Assembly: GCA_964512645.1 (NCBI GenBank)
Contig: CAZEJS010000006.1
Coordinates: 36,027 to 100,026 of the forward strand
Direction of reading: 5' to 3'
DNA: 64,000 nucleotides
DNA from: CAZEJS01 sp964512645
GTDB lineage: Bacteria > Actinomycetota > Geothermincolia > Fen-727 > Anoxymicrobiaceae
Position 1 is the stretch's first letter. Each line of letters opens with the position of its first letter. The position numbers were made by a program, and so were the translations under genes. This document shows positions 58,929-64,000 of the stretch, piece after piece. The notes beneath the pieces were generated by a model. The model worked only from the letters and a program-made list of their open reading frames with translations. It was not told where the DNA came from and made no database searches.

Positions 58929-61733
58929 TCACGCCGCCCGTTCCGTCGCCCCTTCCGCGGGCGAGGCCCCGGCTTCTTTTCCGCCGGCGTAGCGCCGGAC
59001 GAAGTACTTCCTCGCCTCGTCCGCGACCAGCGGGAACGGGATCATGGCGAACATGAACAGCCACACCCGGATGTCCACCGGCGTGAAGCCGAAGAAGTGA
59101 GGAAACGGGGGAACGTAGATGAAGGCGACCAGGACGACCAGCTCGGAGAGGACGCCCCACAGGTAGGCCTTGTTGGTGAAGAAACCCACCTTGAAGATGG
59201 ATTCGCGCTCGGTCCTGCACGCGAACCCGTTCCCGATCTGCGTGGTGACGATGGTGTGGTGGCAGGCCGTCGTCGCCATCACGTAGACGGAACTGAAAGA
59301 CGCGGCCATCGCCGCTATCCCCATGGACGGCCTCCACCCGGCCATGAGATACACGAGGAAGTAAGCCGCGATGGAGCAGACGCCCTCGATCGGACCCAGG
59401 AAACCGTAGGCCCGCAGGATCAGTTTCCAGTTCAACAGGCTCTTCTTCTGCGACCTCGGTGGTCTATTCATGATGCCCGGCTCGGGAGCCTCGGTGCCCA
59501 GGGCGAGGGCCGGGATGAGGTCCGTGCCGACGTCGACGGCCAGGACCTGCATGACCGTGAGAGGGAGCGGCACCCCCAGCAGCACGAACAGCAGGAACGG
59601 GAACAGTTCGGGGATGTTGCTGGCGAGGAGGTAGGTCACGAAGCGCCCTATGTTGTCGTAGACGGCCCTGCCCTCCTCGACGGCGTTCACGATGGAGGCG
59701 AAGTTGTCGTCGGTGAGTATCATTTCCGCGGCGTCTTTCGCGACGTCCGTCCCGGTTATTCCCATGGCCACGCCGATATCGGCGGCTTTCAGGGCGGGGG
59801 CGTCGTTCACCCCGTCGCCGGTCATGGCCACGATCTCCCCCTGGCTCTTCAGGGCGAGCGCTATCCTCATCTTGTGTTCGGGAGCGACGCGGGCGAAGAT
59901 GACTTCGGGCTCCGCCAGGGTCTCCACGAGCTGGCCGTCCGACATCGCCTCTATCTCCTGGCCGGTGACCACACGTACCTGCCTGCCGCCGACAAGTCCG
60001 ATGCGCCTGGCGATGGACTCGGCCGTGACCCCGTAGTCCCCGGTAATCATGATCACCCTTATGCCCGCGGTCCGGCACTCGTCTATGGCCTGCTCCACCT
60101 CGGGCCTCGGCGGGTCCATCATCGCAGCCAGTCCCACGAAGGTGAGGTCCCTCTCCAGCTCGTCCGCATCGTAGTGCTTCTGTTCGCCGTCCATCTCGCG
60201 GTAGGCGAAGCCGAGCACCCTCAGCGCCTGCGTCGCGTAGGCGTCGTTCACCTCCGCGACGCGTTCCCTGTCCGCTTCGGTGAGCACCCGGACGCCGTGT
60301 GGCTCCCAGATCCTGGTGCAGAGCCCGAGGACCTCCATGGGGGCTCCCTTGACCAGGGCCTCCACGCCCGTGTCCAGCTTGTGAACGGTGGCCATGCGTT
60401 TGCGCCGGGAGTCGAAGGGGAGTTCGTACCGCCTGAGAAACACCCGCAGCTCGGATTGGTAGTCGTACTTGAATTTTTCCGCGGTGACCAGCAGGGCCGC
60501 TTCGGTCGGGTCGCCGATGATGTCCCAGTGCCCGCCGGCGGCCTCCGGCGGCACCAGCCTCGAGTTGTTGCAGAACGCGGCTATGCGGAGCAGCTTGAGC
60601 ATTGCGGCGTTGTCGGACTCGGTCAGGGGTTTCCCCCCGGACAGGAACTCCCCCTCGGGGGCGTAGCCGACGCCGCCCACCTGGATATCGCGCCCGGCTA
60701 CCCACGCTTCGCGCACGGTCATCTCGTTGGTCGTAAGCGTCCCGGTCTTGTCGGTGCAGATGACCGTGGTGCAGCCGAGGGTTTCCACCGACGAGAGTTT
60801 TTTGATGAGGGCGTGCCTCTTCGCCATCCGCTGGGTGGCCATCGCCAGGGCGAGGGTCACCGTCGGGAGCATGCCCTCGGGCACAAGGGCGACGATTATC
60901 CCCATGCCGAACATGAGGGCCGCCGGCTTGTCCATGTCCTTGGCGAAGGCGCCGAGGATGAAGAAGAGCACTCCGACGCTGACGGCGATGCCCCCCAGTA
61001 TCTTGGTGATCTTCCCCATCTCTTTCTGCAGGGGGCTGAGTTCCTCTCTGACCTCCTGGGTCAGGTTGGCGATCTTGCCGATCTCGGTGTCCATGCCGGT
61101 CGAGTAAACGACCGCCCGGCCGCTGCCCGTGGCCACGCTGGTGCCGGCGAACACGAGGTTCGACAGGTCCGCCAGCGCGGCTTTTTCGACGTGCATCGCC
61201 TCGGAGCGCCGCGACTGGGGCTCGGATTCGCCGGTCAGGGCGGAGTTGTTCACACGCATCTCGTTGACCTGCACCAGGCGCCCGTCGGCGCTGATGCTGT
61301 TGCCGGCTTCGAGCACCATGAGGTCCCCGCGCACGAGGCCCTCGGCCTCGATCTCCCGCTCCTCGCCATCCCGCACGACGCGCACCTTTCTGGGGAGGAT
61401 CTTCTGCAGGGTCTCGATCGCCCGCTCCGCCTTGTACTCCTGCCAGAAAGAGAAGACAGCGTTGAAAACGATGACCGCTATGCAGGCGTATCCGAGCTGG
61501 GGCATCCGCGCGATGAAGGAGAGCGCCGCGGCGAACCATAGCATGATGGCGAAAAAGTGGATGAAATTGTAGAGGAACTTGCGCCACATCGGGGTGCCGC
61601 GCTTCCTCTCGAGGACGTTGGGACCCTCAGTGCTGAGGCGGTGGGCGGCCTCGTCGTCCCGCAGCCCCCCGGGGGTCGAGCCCATGAGCTCGAAGACCCC
61701 ATCTTCCGGGGTCGTGTAGACCGCTTCTTCCAT
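58929..61733 (-). CDS. P2-type cation-transporting ATPase
   Basis: 934 residues. Actuator motif ALTGES (165-170), transport-site motif VPEGM (284-288), phosphorylation site ICTDKTGTLTT with Asp328, nucleotide-binding KGAPM and hinge MTGDGVNDAPALKAADIG. Ten TM helices in the usual 2+2+6 order. PEGM with TVTLALAMATQRM indicates the Ca2+/Na+ (P2) group, not heavy-metal P1B, as there is no CPx. ATG 61733. A possible operator palindrome lies 47 bases upstream. Confidence 0.92.
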   Translation of the reverse strand: MEEAVYTTPEDGVFELMGSTPGGLRDDEAAHRLSTEGPNVLERKRGTPMWRKFLYNFIHFFAIMLWFAAALSFIARMPQLGYACIAVIVFNAVFSFWQEYKAERAIETLQKILPRKVRVVRDGEEREIEAEGLVRGDLMVLEAGNSISADGRLVQVNEMRVNNSALTGESEPQSRRSEAMHVEKAALADLSNLVFAGTSVATGSGRAVVYSTGMDTEIGKIANLTQEVREELSPLQKEMGKITKILGGIAVSVGVLFFILGAFAKDMDKPAALMFGMGIIVALVPEGMLPTVTLALAMATQRMAKRHALIKKLSSVETLGCTTVICTDKTGTLTTNEMTVREAWVAGRDIQVGGVGYAPEGEFLSGGKPLTESDNAAMLKLLRIAAFCNNSRLVPPEAAGGHWDIIGDPTEAALLVTAEKFKYDYQSELRVFLRRYELPFDSRRKRMATVHKLDTGVEALVKGAPMEVLGLCTRIWEPHGVRVLTEADRERVAEVNDAYATQALRVLGFAYREMDGEQKHYDADELERDLTFVGLAAMMDPPRPEVEQAIDECRTAGIRVIMITGDYGVTAESIARRIGLVGGRQVRVVTGQEIEAMSDGQLVETLAEPEVIFARVAPEHKMRIALALKSQGEIVAMTGDGVNDAPALKAADIGVAMGITGTDVAKDAAEMILTDDNFASIVNAVEEGRAVYDNIGRFVTYLLASNIPELFPFLLFVLLGVPLPLTVMQVLAVDVGTDLIPALALGTEAPEPGIMNRPPRSQKKSLLNWKLILRAYGFLGPIEGVCSIAAYFLVYLMAGWRPSMGIAAMAASFSSVYVMATTACHHTIVTTQIGNGFACRTERESIFKVGFFTNKAYLWGVLSELVVLVAFIYVPPFPHFFGFTPVDIRVWLFMFAMIPFPLVADEARKYFVRRYAGGKEAGASPAEGATERAA

Positions 61734-62208
61734 GCCGGCCCTCTGGCTTGCTCCTGGCAGTGCCCTGCCGAGCGGACGGGTTCAACTCATTTGAACGGTC
61801 ACCGGGCGCCGCTCAGCGGGCGCGCTCTCGTCCCATCGACGAGTGCGGCATCGCGGCTTTCTCCGGCAACGCATCCGGCCGCCACGGGACCGGGCGCGCC
61901 GCGTTCCACCGCGACAAATCATGTGGGCAGATTATACGCAGGACCCTCCCATGTCCAGCCTCTTTTTTCCAACAGACAGCCCTCCCGGCGCGAGTGGCGC
62001 GCCGCCGCGCCGCTACCGGACGATGGACCTCCAGTCTCCTCCCGCGGCAAGCGGAACCGGCACGGGACCCGGCGCGCCTGATAGAATCCGGTACGACCGA
62101 AGAGGTGTTCTCTGGAACGGCGAGACGGTGCACCCCGCGCGCGTGCTCCCGGCCCCGGCTGTCTCCGGGGCGGGCAGGGCGGGGCATCGTTAGAAGGGAG
62201 GGGCCATC
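61734..62208. other. 475-base intergenic region between divergent ATPase and hydratase genes
   Basis: Contains a perfect inverted repeat GTTCAA-CTCAT-TTGAAC (61780-61796) close to the ATPase start and an extended -10 element TGATAGAAT (62079-62087) in the plus direction before the hydratase gene, whose ribosome site GAAGGGAGG lies near 62194-62202. No gene is seen. Confidence 0.5.
61780..61796. promoter_or_regulatory. operator-like inverted repeat upstream of the P-type ATPase
   Basis: Perfect arms GTTCAA and TTGAAC separated by CTCAT, 47 bases upstream of the ATPase start. The AT-rich site stands out from GC-rich surroundings and would suit a dimeric regulator. Confidence 0.4.
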
Positions 62209-62628
62209 ATGGATTACCAGGCTATCGTTTACGAGACCGAGGGCGAGGTGGGCATCCTCACTTACAACCGTCCGAAGATGGTCAACGCGATAAACAGGAA
62301 GATGCTGGAGGAACTGCACGATTTCTGGCAGGCGAGGCAGAGGGACTTCGCCACCAGGGTCATCATCGTCACCGGCTCCGGAGAGAAAGGTTTCTGCAGC
62401 GGGCTCGACATGAAGTCGGCCATGGAGTTCGCCCCGGAGGGAGGGCCGACGGGCGCCAGCATCTGGGAGGGCCAGATCCACTTCTCCGGCATCATCCGCC
62501 TGATGCGCTCGTGCCCCCAGCCGATAATAGCCGCCGTCCACGGCCCGGCGATGGGAGCGGGTCTTTCCTTCGCCCTCGCCGCCGACGTGAGGCTGGCGAG
62601 CGAGGACGCCTTCTTCTGCGCCCAGTAG
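62209..62628 (+). pseudogene. enoyl-CoA hydratase/isomerase family gene, truncated after ~139 codons
   Basis: The frame has a good ribosome site (GAAGGGAGG) and normal crotonase N-terminal half: VGILTYNRPKMVNAINRKML, oxyanion-hole segments GFCSGLDMKSAM and AAVHGPAMGAGLSFALAADV, then RLASEDAFFCAQ and stop. Members are ~260 residues; the second half with the trimer interface and the usual catalytic-acid region is missing. The break coincides with a sudden drop in GC. Either an element inserted here, or the scaffold was misjoined; the first codons after the junction already use AT-rich triplets. Confidence 0.8.
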
Positions 62629-62700
62629 AAGAATAAGGTTTTGGTACTGGTCTGTTTCTCCTTCAGTTTGTTCACTCCACGAGGGTTTCAGGGTAGTACA
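62629..62700 (+). other. junction spacer between truncated hydratase and TIGR02391 gene
   Basis: 72 bases of AT-richer sequence following the truncated frame. No terminal repeats or integrase site are visible, and only weak ribosome-site sequence precedes ATG 62701. Confidence 0.4.
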
Positions 62701-63861
62701 ATGTCTTTGCCGACTGTTTGCACGAACTGGGGAGGCAACTCTGTGCGAGTACAGGGGCTATCGAAGAAGTCCAAGGGTGCGATTATAGAAAGCGAACTCA
62801 ACGCTATCGCTGCGTTGGTTAAAGCGTTCCATGCCAAGAACGACCCCTTGAAGTCTGAACTTGAGTCGACCAGCAAGAAGGTAGCCGACGCGTGTTCGGT
62901 CGTGAAGCGTTCTTGGAGCGGGTCTTTCGCAGGTTGGCACGGGAATATGTACTTCCTCGACTTCCAACCCCCGGCCTTTCACGAACGTTTCAGTTCACAG
63001 TGGGGTGGACTAGACGGGGTTCCTTCGGGCTGGTACGAACGAAAACCGGAGGACGTGAAGAGCCGACTCGAAGAACTTGTCGGGAATTCATTTTCCTTTG
63101 ACGACTTCGAGAAGAAGATTAAACAATTCAGGACTGAAGCCGAAAACCTGAAGGACGACGTGTTGGTTGCGTTGTCGGATATTCCAAGTAAGTCATTTAC
63201 GGATACCGAACAGGGAATACTATCTGAACTCAACAGCCTTACTCTTGGCGAGAAAAGGGGTGCACTCGTTTACAACGGGCTTCCCGGTCATATCATTACC
63301 AGTGACATAGAGGCAGCGGCAGAAGGGACCTGCGTCCCTGCGTGGCTGTACTACAACGCAATAGGACAGGAAGCAGAAAGTCTTTGTGTCGCTGTTGATA
63401 CTTTCCTTCGGTTGAGCGAAAGGATTTCAAGGCAGATGGACGGGAAGGTTATCAGGAAAACGGACCCGTCGGACTTGCACCCCGTTGTTACGGAGAAGTG
63501 CTTTCAACTTTATCTGGACGGGCATTACCCGGAAGCAGCGGAGAAGAGCTTCAAGATTGTTAAGGACAGGTTGCGAGCTTTAACAGGCACAGAGAAAGCA
63601 CACGAAGCATTTGGAGCGGGGTTGCACATCAACGGGGCTGCTGCTCCAAACGTGGACGGCGATTTCAACGAAGCCGTGAAGTTCCTAACATATGCAATAC
63701 ACTACTTCAAGAACGAGAAGGGTCATACGGCAGACGGGAACATCAGCGACCCTGTACGTGCTTATCAATATCTTGCTATGAGCAGTTTGGCTATGTCCTT
63801 TTTGGACGATACGGATATAAGAACTCCCCCGAAGAAGGAAAAGGGGAAGCCCGTTCCGTGA
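62701..63861 (+). CDS. TIGR02391 (Ymh)-domain protein, possible abortive-infection/defence gene
   Basis: 386 residues from visibly lower-GC DNA. Residues ~1-255 are unrecognised, mostly helical with many Lys/Glu/Ser. Residues ~259-370 match the TIGR02391 pattern: LHPVVTEKCFQLYLDGHYPE, AAEKSFKIVKDRLRALTG, FNEAVKFLTYAIHYFKNEKG and ARAYQYLAMSSLAM-like end (here VRAYQYLAMSSLAMSFLDD). Such domains occur beside restriction and phage-defence genes and are regarded as Abi-like, though their activity is unproven. The neighbouring hydratase is truncated, which suggests an acquired island continuing past the window. Confidence 0.7.
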   Translation: MSLPTVCTNWGGNSVRVQGLSKKSKGAIIESELNAIAALVKAFHAKNDPLKSELESTSKKVADACSVVKRSWSGSFAGWHGNMYFLDFQPPAFHERFSSQWGGLDGVPSGWYERKPEDVKSRLEELVGNSFSFDDFEKKIKQFRTEAENLKDDVLVALSDIPSKSFTDTEQGILSELNSLTLGEKRGALVYNGLPGHIITSDIEAAAEGTCVPAWLYYNAIGQEAESLCVAVDTFLRLSERISRQMDGKVIRKTDPSDLHPVVTEKCFQLYLDGHYPEAAEKSFKIVKDRLRALTGTEKAHEAFGAGLHINGAAAPNVDGDFNEAVKFLTYAIHYFKNEKGHTADGNISDPVRAYQYLAMSSLAMSFLDDTDIRTPPKKEKGKPVP

Positions 63862-64000
63862 GAAAATATCTAGCGTGGTTGAACAAACGCTATCGTAATT
63901 CCTACTGGACGGAAACCCACCCCCACCCCCACGCCAGCACTCGAATGATGTTGCCCCGTTTCTGTTGACACCCTAGTTTGTGACGGCACCGACTGCCGCC
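63862..64000. other. 139-base right edge, no feature recognised
   Basis: Lower-GC start, then a C-rich patch ACCCCCACCCCCA near 63920. No gene or repeat element can be supported at the window edge. Confidence 0.4.

Noticed and set aside
58893..61541. 882-codon plus-strand open frame
   Set aside because: Antisense shadow of the P-type ATPase in GC-rich DNA; His/Gly/Arg-rich composition and no domain.

Overview
The window looks like a chromosome fragment, probably a metagenome-derived scaffold because it contains a 100-N gap, from a high-GC monoderm-type bacterium. Two peptidoglycan L,D-transpeptidases, GC-rich coding, a NarL-type regulator with a LiaS/NarX-like kinase, lipoproteins of an LppX-like type and frequent GTG/TTG starts fit Actinomycetota. 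A deep lineage such as Geothermincolia is my guess from the recurring surface-repeat family and is not shown by the sequence. Two stretches are visibly lower in GC than the rest: the CRISPR-Cas block (about 17.85-30.4 kb) and the right end (from about 62.63 kb).

Layout. 0-12 kb: the end of a repeat-rich surface protein, a 23-residue helical-repeat protein, a lipid-centred set (PlsC-type acyltransferase, two phasin-like proteins behind a recognisable promoter, an SCP2-like protein, two tandem diacylglycerol-kinase-type lipid kinases), a cysteine-desulfurase-like enzyme, a lipoprotein and a membrane phosphatase-fold protein. 12-14.2 kb: a two-component pair. 14.4-17.9 kb: a tRNA-Gly(CCC) gene, a 920-residue surface protein, then an exact 44-bp copy of the 5' half of that tRNA.

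17.9-30.4 kb: a complete type I-G (formerly I-U) CRISPR-Cas system read on the minus strand, in the order cas3, csx17 (cas8), csb1 (cas7), csb2 (cas5-cas6), cas4-cas1 fusion, cas2, leader, array. The array has 35 perfect 36-nt repeats plus one degenerate repeat at the trailer end. It is interrupted by the N gap, so its true length is unknown. Two spacers are near copies of each other and differ only at PAM-proximal positions 7 and 11 plus one base of length. The leader carries a good minus-strand promoter.

30.4-62.2 kb: housekeeping and envelope genes. These include FAD oxidoreductases, two related zinc-ribbon proteins, an acyltransferase-3 membrane protein, a DUF2207 protein facing LemA, an orphan histidine kinase with 35-bp tandem repeats upstream, two L,D-transpeptidases, TatA and a CoA-binding synthetase subunit. 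A probable minus-strand cluster encodes an Fe-S flavoreductase, a CrtI-like oxidoreductase and E1-beta/E1-alpha of a 2-oxoacid dehydrogenase without E2 or E3. Then come an ABC-2 transporter, a CapA-like protein fused to surface repeats, an alpha/beta hydrolase, a gamma-carbonic-anhydrase-like protein, an aminotransferase, an Fe-S protein and a P-type cation ATPase. 62.2-64 kb: an enoyl-CoA hydratase gene is cut off mid-fold where lower-GC DNA begins, and that DNA carries a gene with a C-terminal TIGR02391 (Ymh/Abi-like) domain.

Most promising items: the re-acquired or escape-variant spacer pair in the I-G array, the tRNA half-copy at the CRISPR island edge, the surface-repeat family shared by three loci including a CapA enzyme, the 23-residue helical-repeat protein, and the defence-like gene at the right-hand junction.
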